NCBI GenBank assembly: GCA_030052745.1
Contig: JANBVO010000021.1
Location: forward strand, 186,001-250,000
Source: Pleurostoma richardsiae
Taxonomy: Eukaryota > Ascomycota > Sordariomycetes > Calosphaeriales > Pleurostomataceae
Direction of reading: 5' to 3'
Length of the DNA: 64,000 nt
This document shows positions 24,001 to 35,613 of the stretch, one piece after another (within the stretch, counting starts at the first letter, position 1; each line of letters opens with the position of its first letter). The notes under the pieces were generated by a model. That model searched no databases and was not told where the DNA came from. It was given only the letters and a program-made list of their open reading frames with translations. Position numbers and translations under genes: made by a program.

Positions 24001-26978
24001 CTAGATGGCGTAGCTGGCCTTGAGCGCTGCCTGGTCGTCCGGTGTCATTTGGTTGATGAACTGCTCGAACTGCGGAATCATCTGCTTGAAGAGAGTGATC
24101 GCCTGTTACGCTGTGTTAGCACGATGCAAACAGAAGACAAGGGGCGAAGTTGGCTTACGTTCTGAAACACGGCGTGGAGCTCCACCTTGACGTCGCTCCG
24201 GAGCCGTACGTTATAACGTGCAATCGCGGTAAAGAAATGCAGTAGGCACTTCTCCATGGCCTGAGGGTTATGCCCGACAATCATAGTAAAGCCCTTGAAT
24301 GCCGTCGCTTTCTCGTCGGAGGCATCAACGTCGTCCATCAGGCCCAGAAACTCAGAGGCGAACGTATGCAGGTGCGGAGCCAGGATGTCGTGGTTGTCCA
24401 GGCCCAGACGGCCGAGTGCGATGGCGGCGTTCTCTGCGACGCCACGAGGCACGCGCGGGTTGTCGATGATATCGACACACCGCTGGAGGAGCTCGGGAAC
24501 CCACGGCGCCATGCCCTTGCCGTGCTGGATGGCAATCTCGCCCGCGCTCCAGCAGGCGTTGTTGACCACGCTGAAGCCGCTGTCGATATCCTCGTCCAAG
24601 ATGCTATCAAGATCGAGCTGCTTGACGAGTATGGGCATGATCTGGGGCAAATGAGGCTGCAGCTGCGGGAAGACATACTTGGCGCAGTCGCCCAGCAGCG
24701 CGTATGCGGATTGCCGAACCTCATCTGTAGGGTCTTCCATGCAGAAGCTGAGGAGCTCGAAGAATGCAGGCTGCGTGCCCGTCACCAGCTCGGCTGCCTT
24801 CTCGTCTTCCAGTGCTTGGATGATCGCGCTAAGAAGATCCAGGCTCGTAACTAGGAAGTCCTTGTCTGGCTGGCCGAAGCCAGCATTGTCTGTCGCCGCA
24901 AGTGCCTGGCCCAGGTTCTGGTGGATGATGGTGACACAGCGTCTGAAGATCGGCGGAGAATACGGCGCGAATGCATCACCGAGGGCCATAGCCACGTATG
25001 ATAGACACTCGAGCAGCGGGAAGAGCTCGCGAGACTCGTCGCTGACCTTCTGCCATCGGTCGATGAGCGCCGGCATGAGCTGGTTCGACAGCTCAGGCCG
25101 TGCCAAGACAGGCCCGATGTGCTCCGCGAGCGTCTGGACACAGTCGTACAGAATATACAGGTTCTTCTCCTTATACTTGCCGAAGCAGCGAACGTACTGT
25201 TGTATTATTGGGCCGCAGTATGGCTCGAGTCGCTTGCCGGCTTTCTCCTCGAGGTTGGCCATCGCTGATGCTCCCGCCTCTTGAACCTTCTTGTTCTTGT
25301 CCAACATCTTATGCAAGATGCCTTCCATCATGGGGACAAAGTAAGCGTTCGTCTGCGCAGGGTCGGTGAGTTCCGCAGCCCAGGAGGAGTAACGGCCCAG
25401 CGTCCAGCAGGTGATTTGACGGACAACGGGCTCTGGATCCTGAAGGAGCGATATCAGATAGGGTACCAGCTCCGGCAGATGCGGAGTGACCGCCTCCATG
25501 CAGCCTTCCGCGACGGCACCTAACGCAAGAACGGCGGCCTCCCGGTAGGACCACTCCTCGTGTTTCAGGTTTGTCGTCAGATACGGCAGGATGCACTCGA
25601 AGACGCCATCGCCAAAGTCTCGGGCGAAGACGTCAAGGGCTGCAGCCGAGCATTTTCTAATCGTCCAGCGCTCGTCTGGGTTCTCGTCACCCTCGTCATC
25701 GTCGTCGAACTCATTGATCTCGCCTTCCTCGACATCGTCATCCATATTGGCAAGCTTTTCGTAGGCATTGCCTGCCTGTGCTGCATCAGCAGACGGGTCG
25801 CCCTTGGCGTTGGCGGTTCTCGCAGCAGACTTCTTCGCGAACTGCGGCTTGATGTCCTGCTCCCTATCCTCTTCGTCTTCGTCGTCCGATGCACCACCAA
25901 GGAGGGCAATATCCTCTCCGCTGTATACCATGCACTCCAGAAGCGTGGGAATGATCTTCTGGATGAAAGGGGCCAAAGACTGCCACAAGCTGTCGTGCTC
26001 CCCAACGGACAACCAAAACTCAGCAGCCTCACAGGCGAGATCCTCGTCGTCACTCTTCTGCTGCGTAATGATGTAGTCGACGAGGCCGCCGATGTGAGGC
26101 TGGAGCTTGTCTGGACGAGTCTCCACAAGACGCACAAAACAACGGCACACTTGCCGCCGCACATCGTCGTTCTCGTCGTGGGCCAATATAAAAAGGTGCT
26201 GAAGAAGGTTGTCAATCTGGTTGAGCATGGCCTGGGATCTCCGCGCAGTAAAGACGTTGATGGCAGTCAGGGCCTGCGCCCGAACCTTGGGGAGAGGGCT
26301 CTTAGTCGCCTCGATGAACCTCGGCAGCAGGTAGTTCAGGGGTCTCTGCCCGTTTGCCTCACGCTCTAGCATCTTGGTGTTGTCCTCGCAGATCTTGGCC
26401 ATTGCCGCCATTGCGCCCTCCTGGCTCTCGTTGGAGATCTGACCGGTCTCATTGCCGATCATCTTCAGGAGCTCGGGCAGAAGTTCGGGCCAGCCATAAA
26501 TGGTGACTCGGCGGACCAGTTCTGTGGCAATGTTGCCGGCGTAGTTGCGGACCTGAGAGTTCTTGTCCTGGAGGCCCATAGGCACAGCCAACTTGATGAA
26601 TGCTAAAGACGTCTCCGGAATCTGCTTAAAATTGAACTTGACATTGTTCTTCAGCATAATCGCTGCTGCGGACCGCACGAGATGCCACTCTTCGGGGGTC
26701 ATGGATATGCCGGCAGGAGGCTCGCTGCTGGAGAAGATGTACGCCAGGTAGTTGTTGATGTCGGGCGATGCTTTGGCTTGCGACAACATCTGTCCCGCGC
26801 GTGCTGCGTTAGCCATGCCAAGCTGCTATGTCTTGTGTTGCCATCACACTAGGGCACACATTGGAGTCTCGCTCACATTCTCAGCCTGCTTCTGCGCAGC
26901 CTTGTCAAATCCGCTTAAAGAGTCCTTGAGACAGACCGCGAGGGTCTGCAGGGACTCTGGGACCGGTTGCCACTCCAT
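24001..26978 (-). CDS. KAP104: Karyopherin beta-2 (transportin), nuclear import receptor
   Basis: Three exons (26978-26877, 26789-24159, 24102-24001) give 944 residues, the usual length for fungal Kap104. The protein is a chain of HEAT repeats. The transportin-type block around RKCSAAALDV, followed by the AEGC and CWTLGRYS segments, identifies it over importin-beta 1. A long acidic loop at about residues 330-405, rich in Asp and Glu, corresponds to the HEAT-8 loop that RanGTP uses to release cargo. It imports mRNA-binding proteins with PY-type nuclear localisation signals. The first intron joins ...QAEN to MLSQAKASPD, the family-typical N-terminus. A downstream ATG at 26816 is therefore intronic. 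The last exon of 33 residues ends in a short helical tail. Confidence 0.95.
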
Positions 26979-29326
26979 GCTGGGTGTTTGCCTCGGCGCA
27001 AGACGGCGAGGGAAGGAGAGGTAGGAACAGTTCGGCGACCGACAGGCGGTAAGAGGCGTCGGTCGGCAGGGGTAAAGGTGTATCGAGTGTCACGGGCACA
27101 GCCCGACTAAGGTGACGTCGCTCAAATCAGGTGGGATCGCGCAGAGGTGAAGTTGAAAAGTCGCGGGGCGTCGTTCACTTGGAAGTTGGCATCTGGATGT
27201 GGGGGAGGCGGGACACTGGTTAGCTTCTGCCGCGGAAAGCCACAACTACGGTCTGACGACGGTCTGGAGACAGGCGCTCTTTGAAGCTCCCGTTGCCCGC
27301 CAGAATGAATGAAAGACCGGAGCTTTATGGATGGACGCAGACTCTGTGCGGTGCGAGACTGGTGATGGCGAACTCACCCTGACGGTTGCCTCTGTCGCAA
27401 TAATAACCGGATTCTGTCTCTGCTGGCCGAATTTTCGCCTGGTTTGAGATGGTGGGGGTTGTCAACCAAGCTTGGAGGCTCGCTAGCCTGTCTCGTTAGG
27501 CAAGGTAGGTAGGTTAGGTAGGTACCTTACGGCAAATACGGAGTACCTTGCTAATTTTCCCACAGCCGAACTCGCAGAGAAAAGACTGTCAGAAAAGTGC
27601 TGAAGTGAAGGTCGAAAGCGGCTTAGCCGGCGTGCAGGGGCGGAGGCTCAGTTCGCGTTAGCGCGGAGGGAGCGGGACAGCGATATCGATAACCCGATAA
27701 CTACCTACCTACATGCATAAATGCCCGGCGGCGGTCTGCCGTCATTCATTGTTTCTGCCCGGCTCCCGTCCGCTTGTTCATTGTCCATTATCATTACCGG
27801 CTTTGACATATGCAAGCTTGGCTCCTACACGTCAAGGGGGTATCATCACCAGCAAGCAGCGATCCAATCACCTGTCGTCTCGTGCATGACCGTGACAGCG
27901 AGCTTGCGCCAGATAGCCAGGTCTCCCAGCGGCATGCACACAGACGTGAGACAGGCCGTTTCCCCTCGTCGTTTTCTGCCACTTGCAGGCTTGCCGAGTT
28001 GCGGATTGGGGAGAGTTCAGGTTGAATCCGGGCTGTATGCGTCGAAGTGTCGAATCAGTTCGGGGTTGCTAGCTGCTGTGCAGGCTACACGAACCCACCA
28101 GGTGCGACCTGGGCTTGTTGATTCGTACCTCATGACTCTCCTTTTTAAGATCCCAAGGCTTAGGGCAAGAATGGTAGGTGTGTTCTATGCAGTAGGTAGG
28201 TAGGCAAATGAGCAATGTCCTCGTCACCAATCCCAAAGTGGACCGGCCACACCTAGGCAGGGGTCGTCTGTGAAAGGCAGCTAGCTACACATCTCCGCAG
28301 CTTGGGCGCATCGGCATTCTTGTTCATGATAGAGCGAGATGCCGCTGTTCTGGGACCAAGAGAGGCCAGCGCAGACTGAGGCTTCTCGGGAAATCGACAG
28401 CCTCACTCTGCCTACTAGTATTGGCAAGAGTAGACGATTCACCTAAGCCAGACTCCGTCAGACAAGACAGAACACCGTGATTAAAGACTGCGAATGGTCT
28501 TCATGATAAGTTCGCTTGAGGGCATCTATGTGAACTGTTGGCAAGACATTAGGCCTCGAGGCAAGATCTGCCGTATCTAGAGAAAGGAACCGACTCTGGC
28601 AGTACGTCAAGTGTCACTAGACCTCCGCCCACTCAAAGGCAGAGTCGTGTCGTGGAACCCGAATTGCAACAGTACAGATCTCAATTGCGGTAGTGAGCTG
28701 TCTGCACCCGCCTGCCCTGGTTCTGCTAATATCGTATCGGGCTCATGGTCATGAAAGCCAGCTGGTCTCGTGAAGAAGACTCCTTCGAGTGCTCCCGGCA
28801 GGGCTTGCCAAGAAGGGCAACCACGGTGCAAAAAAGGAAAGAGAGAGAGCCACTCATGTCCGCTAACCCGGACACGCCCTCGCGTTTTTCTCAGCGGCTG
28901 TGTCCGGAGGTCCCCATACCCGCCCACTCCTGTCGTGTTGTCTTGCGTGAGATGCCTCGCGTGGTGCAATTCTCCTCATGTGGTGGGCAGCAGTTGAAGG
29001 ATGGTGGCACCTGCAGCTAGGAAAGCGCATGTGTGTACAAAGTTAAATGACAACCTTCAACCTGATAGTGCTGGCAGGTCCATGGCACCGTGGCGCCTTC
29101 AACCTCGAGTTATACAGTCCGCTTGCCCTCCCCTGCGGGATCTTTTGACCTGCCATGCTGTGCTTCCTGAGCCTTGACAGGGATGAGTGCGTAACCATCG
29201 CGCTGTCCTATCCATCTCGATCCTGACCGCAGCCGGCGCCGAAGGAGGCGCAAGGTGCGGCTAGCTATAGATGGCCAGCGATTCTGTCTTGCCAGGACTT
29301 TTGCGGCAAGGGCGAAGAGCCCTAGC
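26979..29326. other. Intergenic DNA with GGTA/TACC motif runs
   Basis: No gene seen. The first part is the promoter of the Kap104 gene. Runs of GGTAGGTA or TACCTACC occur at about 27503-27533, 27700-27715 and 28191-28204, and a TACGGAGTACC copy follows at 27536-27547. The remaining frames are short and unsupported. Confidence 0.55.
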
Positions 29327-29803
29327 TCAAGCTGAGGTTCCGTTCGTGAGCTTCAGCACGTCCTGCAACCTCTCCAGCACGATGGCGACGACGTTCCTGA
29401 ACGCCTCCATCTCCTCCTCGACGGTGCCTCCCAGGCCTGCACTAGCGAAGCTGACCGAGTTGCCGACATAGACCGGCAGCTGCGTCTTCTTGGCCAGCAG
29501 CTTTGCCAGCCTCGTCGTGAACTCCAGCGTCGGCTCCACAGTATAGAGGGGAGTCGACAGCGGCTGGTTAAGATTGAACTTCTGCGGGGGAAATGAGCAC
29601 AACTCTGCGCAGCGTATCTCCGAGGTGCTCACATCTGGTATAGAGTATACGAAAGATCCCATTGGCGTCGGGGTTCCCAGCTCTTCTTGGGAAGCGGTGG
29701 TCAAGAACAGCATGATGCTTCTGGCTTTGATCGTCAGGTGGACGTAGATCCGGGTATCCAAGGACCGCGGAAGCGGACATGAAAGCTGGACAGTCTTGCT
29801 CAT
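29327..29803 (-). CDS. Proteasome assembly chaperone 4 (PAC4) family protein
   Basis: The ORF from ATG 29803 encodes a small protein matching the PAC4 type: a conserved opening (PLPRSLDTRIYVHLTIKA), a hydrophobic strand IMLFLTT, then GTPTPMGSFVYS. A C-terminal part follows with TTRLAKLLAKKTQLPVYVGNS. These chaperones pair with PAC3 to help build the proteasome alpha-ring. A probable 51-nt intron (29582-29632, GTGAGC...CCGCAG) splits the gene. It is a multiple of three and has no stop, so both spliced (141 residues) and unspliced (158 residues) products are open. The spliced join PD|KFNLNQPLSTPLYT looks family-like. An upstream small exon cannot be excluded. Confidence 0.8.
   Translation of the reverse strand: MSKTVQLSCPLPRSLDTRIYVHLTIKARSIMLFLTTASQEELGTPTPMGSFVYSIPDVSTSEIRCAELCSFPPQKFNLNQPLSTPLYTVEPTLEFTTRLAKLLAKKTQLPVYVGNSVSFASAGLGGTVEEEMEAFRNVVAIVLERLQDVLKLTNGTSA
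29582..29632 (-). other. Probable stopless 3n intron in the PAC4-like gene
   Basis: The segment begins GTGAGC and ends in a pyrimidine-rich CCCCCGCAG. It is exactly 51 nt and holds no in-frame stop. Its translation inserts 17 Cys/Ser-rich residues into an otherwise conserved stretch, which argues that it is spliced out. Confidence 0.6.
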
Positions 29804-30342
29804 ACTGATCTTGTTCTCTAAAGCGCTAACGGATATCAAGTTAATCGTAAATGTAGCTGCATGCCCGGCACAGTCGCTCCTCGTTTGAGCTTCATGAAGA
29901 TAGGCACGTGCGCTAGTCTATCAAATGAATAAACCCGCCTCGGGTATTCAATATTCTTTTATACCATCTTACCATTAAGGGGCAGCTACCGCCGTAGGAA
30001 ATGCTCCAGATGAAACCTACCTACCTACTGTACCTAGGTAGGACAGAACCTTCCAAAACCATTTCTGGCCAAACCGTACGTGTTCGAAGATTGATAATAG
30101 TACTTGGAAGCAAAAAGACAGTGTGGTATCAACTCGTGAAGAGAGAGAGCACAGTACGCGGATGAGAATCCATGCTCGTAAACGAGTAGGCTGCCATGCC
30201 CATGATGAAATGCCAGAGCTGCTACATAGGTATAACAGCTCAAAAGTCTAGGTCCTATGCTGACGCCACCTATCCGGCCATTATCTTCACCAGATCCTCA
30301 TATGCAAGCCCTCACGTTGTGCAGATCCTCCAAGTGTCGCGC
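29804..30342. other. Intergenic spacer
   Basis: Holds the promoter of the PAC4-like gene and the 3' flank of the next minus-strand gene. A TACCTACCTACTGTACCTAGGTAGG block lies at about 30018-30042, one of several copies of this motif type in the window. No gene is seen. Confidence 0.5.
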
Positions 30343-31139
30343 CTACATCAGAGTCGAGAGGGCCTCCGAGGTTTCGTCCTTGAACTTCGTCACTCGAGCA
30401 TCCAGACCCTGCATCCTACGGATGCGATACGGCGTTGATAGCACGTCGTTTTCCATCCTGGCAAGCTTCGCGAGGAGACAGTGGCGCAACTCGAGAATGT
30501 CGCGAGCTTCTTCCAGCCCCTTTCGGTCGCTCCGGCTGGTCAATGCTGCGAGTCTCTTCTCTCTGATCTTCTCGTCGCTGGCCAGTCTCTCTCGCTTGAC
30601 TTCGTGCATGTGCACCCGTATGGGCGACCGGATTGGTGGTGTGGAAATCAGTAGTGCCGGCATATTCGTTCGGAAGGGTACGTAGATGCTGTAGTCTCTC
30701 TGATCCTTCGTCATATACTCTGCTCGCTGTTCTCCTCGCTCTCAGATTAGAGCCAAGAAAGAAACGATAACCCTAGAGTGCGGAAGGGCACCGTTGAGCT
30801 TCACTCAAGTTCGCAATATCTGCCGGGGAATGTCGACTTCGTAGAGAAAGGACTGATCATGCGGTCTTGCTTCGTGCTGCAGTAGGCCTCACTATAAATC
30901 AGCATGAGCAACTGCATCTTCGCCTCCGAAACACCGTGATAGGCTTTCGGATGATTGCGGACGATGTCATTGGGCTGGGCACCAACTAACGACCCAACAA
31001 GAGCCGCTTTATGCTCTTCTGCGAGTTGTACGTGGCACCGTATCGACGTCGAGGTCTGTAGCTCAATGATTCGGTCCCGCTTCTGGTGGTGGGGGACCGA
31101 TTTTGCTAATTGGCAAGATAGCAATGCATGGCCGAGCAA
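30343..31139 (-). CDS. Hypothetical protein, 5' end uncertain
   Basis: Two coding segments join in phase through a 173-nt intron (exons about 31139-30893 and 30719-30343), giving roughly 207 codons. The product is charged and helical: an N-terminal QLAEEH...VGAQPNDIVRNHPKAY segment, then a Lys/Arg/Glu-rich helical C-terminal half (KRERLASDEKIREKRL). No ATG opens the first segment in frame, so the true start is either a small upstream exon or an internal Met. I do not recognise the family. The gene is divergent from the coiled-coil gene at 31371 with about 230 bp between them, so they may share a promoter. The consistent phase across the intron supports coding, but this remains a prediction. 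Confidence 0.5.
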
Positions 31140-31370
31140 AATGAACTGAGCTCCGTAAGGCTGTCAAAATTGGCTCTCTGATTGATTCATTTGCACGATC
31201 TTCTCTGCATCCGCGAGGGCCAACATGTGGGGGGTGAGGAGGGTTCGAGGCGGGTAGCGGACAGGCGAACCGTGAGATTGAGATTGGGATACTTAAGAGC
31301 TCTATCTCAAGGCTGCGAGAGGAAGTCTTTGCTAGACTTCTCGACACGCGCTCATAGATACGCCCACGGA

Positions 31371-33017
31371 ATGGCAGAGAAAACGAAGACCGTGAACGGA
31401 AGTCAAGCCGGCCCGAAGGGAACAAAACAAGCAGGTAATATCTTTGGCAAGTTGAAGAACCTAATACACGCATGCCACGAATTCGAGGAGGATGGTGATG
31501 ACCTCAGGCAGTATGGAGATCTGCTCCAGGACAACCGGAAGCTGCGAGCGCAGCTCAAACAAATACAGGAACAAAATGAAAGCTCCCTTGCATCTAAAGA
31601 CACTGAAATCTCCGCTCTCAGGAAGGCGAAAAACGATCTAGTCAATGGCTTCGCTGAAGCTGCCGCCAACTGGAAAAATGACTCCGTCATGAGCGAGCAG
31701 AATCGGAAGAAAGCAGAATCCCTCCAAGCAAGGGCTTCCAAGGCGGAGGCCGAAAATGCGAATTTGCAGGCGAAGCTGGCCGAGGCCGCATCTGACTGCC
31801 GTCAATACCAAGCCCAGTGGGAAGCCGCAAGCAGCAAGCTCAGCGAGCTGGATAAGGAGTGCAAGAGACAAACTCTTAACTTGGATGCTGTCCAGCGGAC
31901 GCTGGAAGTGAACCAGGAAGAGCTGGTCGATCTTAGGAGCGAGATGGGAGTCGAAGTGCTAGATAAGGCCGCATTGTACGAAACGAAGCTCACAGCCATT
32001 TTCGAGAGGCTAACCTTTGACAGGAGGCCTCGATTGGAATCATTTGCCGGCGACTGCCATAAGCTCGCGAAGGACCATTTCTTGGCCAGTGACGTAGGAG
32101 ACCCAGTAAGCAATATCTCGACCGAGGTGCAAGCATAACATCGTTCACATACTGCCCAGGTGTACATCGAGGACCTCGGTGACCGCTTACCGGATAAATT
32201 CTTGCGTCTTGTCCCTCATTCTAATCATCTGCGCGTGGCAATGGCTGAAGCTGTCATATGCCGCGTGATGACATTGCAGATTTTCAAGCCCTACTACACT
32301 CTCGACCGCCCAGAGACAGAGAAGGAGCTCAGCAAAATCGCCCGATGGAGCCCACGCCGCGAGGCTCTGCTCCGTTGTCAGCTTGCAGCTTCCACCTCCG
32401 AGGACGACTGCCTCACTCTTGCAGATAGCGCAGCCGACGAAGTCGCGGGGCTCCTTAAGATTGATCGGAATACTTCCTTTTACCAGGGACTCAGGAACAA
32501 TTTCCGCAAAGGCTTGGACCTGTGGAGGCAACTCCAACGGAGCGAGGTTCGAGTAGCAGCGAGCCTGGCCGACGACGCCGATGGTTGGGATGAGATTCTC
32601 GATAAGCAGGGCTACTACGATGAGCCGGCGACTTTAGAGGCTGATCAGGAGCGCTACCGATCTAAGTTCATCAACACTCTGGCCACGCTGTTCCCCAGGA
32701 TATCACTGGGTAATGAGATCGTGTATCGAGGCACTGCACTGTGGTCCACCCAGAATACTGTTGTCCTTGCAGACATGGCCCACAACGGCTGGGACAGGCG
32801 AAAGTCTGAGCCCGTGCTTGCAAGGCCTCCAGGGATGGCAAGTCGGCTTTACAGCAGCCGTCATCGGAGGAGGAGCACGGTCGATAGTCTCCAACCCGCC
32901 CAAGGAAGGACGGCGCCCGTCTCTCCTACAACGCAGTCATTTTCGGATCACGCCCAGTCCCTTAGGACGCCTCTCCCAGGAACAACCATTCAGGGAAGGA
33001 TGCCTCCTCGGGGGTGA
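31371..33017 (+). CDS. Coiled-coil protein of uncharacterised fungal family
   Basis: Two exons (31371-32105, 32160-33017) separated by a 54-nt intron give 530 residues. After a short Gly/Lys-rich N-terminus, residues of about 50-200 are heptad-rich and predicted coiled coil (LLQDNRKLRAQLKQIQEQN and onward). The second exon holds a helical domain beginning LPDKFLRLVPHSNHLRVAMAEAVICRVM, with a later hydrophobic TLFPRISLGNEIVYRG segment. The last 80 residues are basic and Ser/Arg-rich. The order coiled coil, helical domain, short strand-rich end resembles a large group of Pezizomycotina proteins with no known role. No catalytic motif, signal peptide or membrane helix is visible. A further intron near the 3' end is possible. 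Confidence 0.75.
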
Positions 33018-33611
33018 TCGGATCATATGAAGTAGAATGCATAGCTTCCAGGTTGCGTATTGAATGGATGGACGTTAGTTGACGGTGTGACAATGTGGCA
33101 GACAGCTGTTTCGACTTATGCGGGAATGAGATGAAACTTGTCATTTTCTTTGCGGGGGGGTTCTCAGCTGAAGATTGTGCAAACTTGATATTCGCAGCCT
33201 CGTTTACTGTAGTTAGCTTTCTGCAGCGGAGAGTATGCCATTCATTTTATATATTTAAAGGAATGTGTTTGGTAAGAATGACCTGAACGAGTTGAATTTG
33301 GAAGAGATCACCATGGGTTCCAGGCAGATCACGTGCGAGCAAGAGGGTTTGCACTTACGTGATCATCAGCAACTGCAAACGGGCGGGCGTCAGGGTTGCC
33401 AGCGCTGAAGAGTGAAGTTTAATCCGTCTAGAGAAAGTTTGGTGCTGATGTGTTCAGGCTGATCTCGGCTCTGCCACTGTCTTCTCTGAGTTTGCCAATG
33501 GGAGCTCAGATGAGACGGTAGAGATGAGAGTGTGTGAGCCTAGCAGACAACGTCCCAAAACCTCGACGGCCATCTCAACCCCCGGCTCTCAGCCCAAAAC
33601 CCAAAGTCGCA
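33018..33611. other. Intergenic spacer
   Basis: Contains the 3' flank of the coiled-coil gene and the promoter of the methyltransferase gene. No gene is seen. A frame from GTG 33534 continues into the methyltransferase, but the first ATG in frame is at 33612. Confidence 0.5.
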
Positions 33612-35024
33612 ATGGCGGCTCAAGAGGCAGCTGTGGACGACTACTGGGGAGGTGTCGAAGAAGCTACGCAGGATCCTGAAGAGACGAGGGTCATATTCTG
33701 CGCGCTAGACTCATACATGTCAGTAACAACCTGAGCTCTGCTTCCAGTTGTCGTAGTCTTCAATCCCTGTCTGCCCTCCACACCAGATCCCCTTACCCCC
33801 TTGTAGTTGAACTTCAACACAAGCAACCATGCCTAGAGTTTGCTGCCATGTCATCCGTTTTGTCAGTCGAGCGATATCTGACACCGGTCTAGGCAATATG
33901 CGAAGGTTGCACATTTCAATTGCACCCATCTGCGGCGGCAGTCATTCTACGCAATGCCACAGGCACAATGGCAGATACTTGCGCAGCCACCGTTCTCCTA
34001 TCTAGAAACGCTAGATAAGGTCGATGAGGCCATTGAGTCCAACGCGGAGCTGGCGCGGATCATCGTCAAGTCCGGTCTGAACTCATTTGGAGTGACGGGC
34101 ACTCCGGACGGCGGGGAGCCGACCATGCCTGATGAATGGGCCGGGGTTGCGAAGTATGGTGACATAGACAAGGCAAGGAGCACTATCCGGCAGTTCTACC
34201 GGGACTGGTCGGCGGAGGGAGCTGTTGAGCGAGACGCGTGTTACGGACCCGTAATGCAAGCCTTGATGGATGAAAAGACGAGGCTTCCGGACAGTACGCC
34301 ACTGAAGGTCCTTGTCCCCGGGGCCGGGCTAGGCAGACTTGTCTTCGACCTCTGCTTGAATGGCTTCGAAGCCGAGGGAAATGAGATCTCGTACCATCAG
34401 CTGCTAGCCTCGTCCTACATCCTCAACTACGTCGGTCGAGCCGAACAACACACCATCTATCCCTGGATCCACACATTTTCCAATCACCAGACGAGAGCGA
34501 ACCACCTTCGCTCCTATAAGATTCCAGACATCCACCCCGCCACTTCTCTTTCTACCGCCTCAAGGGTAGGCTCCATGTCCATGTGCGCAGCAGACTTTCT
34601 CTGCCTATACGCCGACGAGGATCACCGGGACATGTACGATGCCGCAGCGACTGTCTTCTTCCTTGATACTGCCCCCAACTTATTCCGCTATCTCGAAACC
34701 ATATTCCATTGCCTGAAGCCGGGAGGCGTGCTCGTCAATTTCGGCCCGTTGCTGTGGCACTTCGAGAACAACGCGCCGGGGAACCACGGGCACGACGACG
34801 ACGGAGACGGCGAGCATGACGCACGGAACTCGTCCGGGATCGCGGACCCGGGCAGCTTCGAGCTCAGCGATGACGAGGTCATGGCGCTGGTGGAGAAGAT
34901 CGGGTTCGTTGTGGAGAGGCGCGAGACGGGCATACGCGCCCCGTACATACAGGACGCGGACTCTATGCTCCAGACAGTATACAGGGCGAGCTTTTGGGTG
35001 GCTCGCAAGCCGCAGGCTTCGTAG
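33612..35024 (+). CDS. Carnosine N-methyltransferase-like (N2227 family) methyltransferase
   Basis: Two exons (33612-33718, 33893-35024) give 412 residues. The joined N-terminal half carries the family block HFNCTHLRRQSFYAMP. The SAM-binding loop is VPGAGLGRL at about 177-184, and the second signature FFLDTAPNLFRYLETI lies near 285-300, followed by LKPGGVLVNFGPLLWHFEN. These define the N2227/CARNMT1 group, which uses S-adenosylmethionine; the human and yeast members methylate a histidine in carnosine or in proteins. Which substrate this fungus uses is not visible. A Gly/His/Asp-rich insert (about 320-340) is low-complexity and probably a loop. The start is the first ATG before the conserved DPEETRVIFCALDSY segment. 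Confidence 0.9.
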
Positions 35025-35613
35025 CGATCTTGTTGACACTGTTGGGTCGCGCGGGATTGTGAAAATTCAGACCACAAAAGGTCAACATCAGCTTTGCATA
35101 TCCGGACTTGGATAAGGGCCAGAGGCATATAGATCTAGATTAACTAGATAGTCATCTAAAGAGGGATTGATACACCATGATCTTCGACTATGTATATCGA
35201 CCCTGAGGAGCTGATGGGTCTTCCTCACACCCTGTCCGCTGTCTGCGACCCAGACGCTCTCGTGTTGATCTGTATCCGATATAGAAAGTGCCTCATCATG
35301 ACGGTTTCGCTCAAGATTGTTCATCACGGGCTGTTTAGAAGGGCCATAGAACTAGTATCCTACCACCTCATTCTTGACGTACTCCTTATGACCGTCGGTT
35401 GGCCAGGACAGGCTATTTCTTCCAGCGTGGATGGAGATGCCCATCTCATTAGAGCTCCATATTTGACAGCTCCTACATCTGATATTCTCCTTCTGATACA
35501 CCACTCAGCGCTGTTGCCTCCGCTATTGTCGGTACAATGACTCCTAATAGAACGCTCGAAATCATCTTTCCCCTAGATGGTCTCTCTTGCCAGCTACTTG
35601 CCCTCACTCGCAC
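35025..35613. other. Convergent intergenic spacer
   Basis: Lies between the 3' ends of the methyltransferase (+) and the dehydrogenase (-). An open frame at 35190-35540 has no recognisable feature. No gene is supported. Confidence 0.5.

Noticed and set aside
24270-26369. Long plus-strand open frames (194 to 269 codons) opposite the Kap104 gene
   Set aside because: They are antisense shadows of a conserved HEAT-repeat coding region with strong third-position bias; no domain and no family resemblance.
26790-26816. ATG at 26816 as the start of Kap104
   Set aside because: It lies inside the first intron. Splicing 26877 to 26789 restores the conserved N-terminus and begins at ATG 26978.
33534-33611. 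N-terminal extension of the methyltransferase beginning at GTG
   Set aside because: There is no ATG in the extension. The first in-frame ATG at 33612 directly precedes the conserved region.
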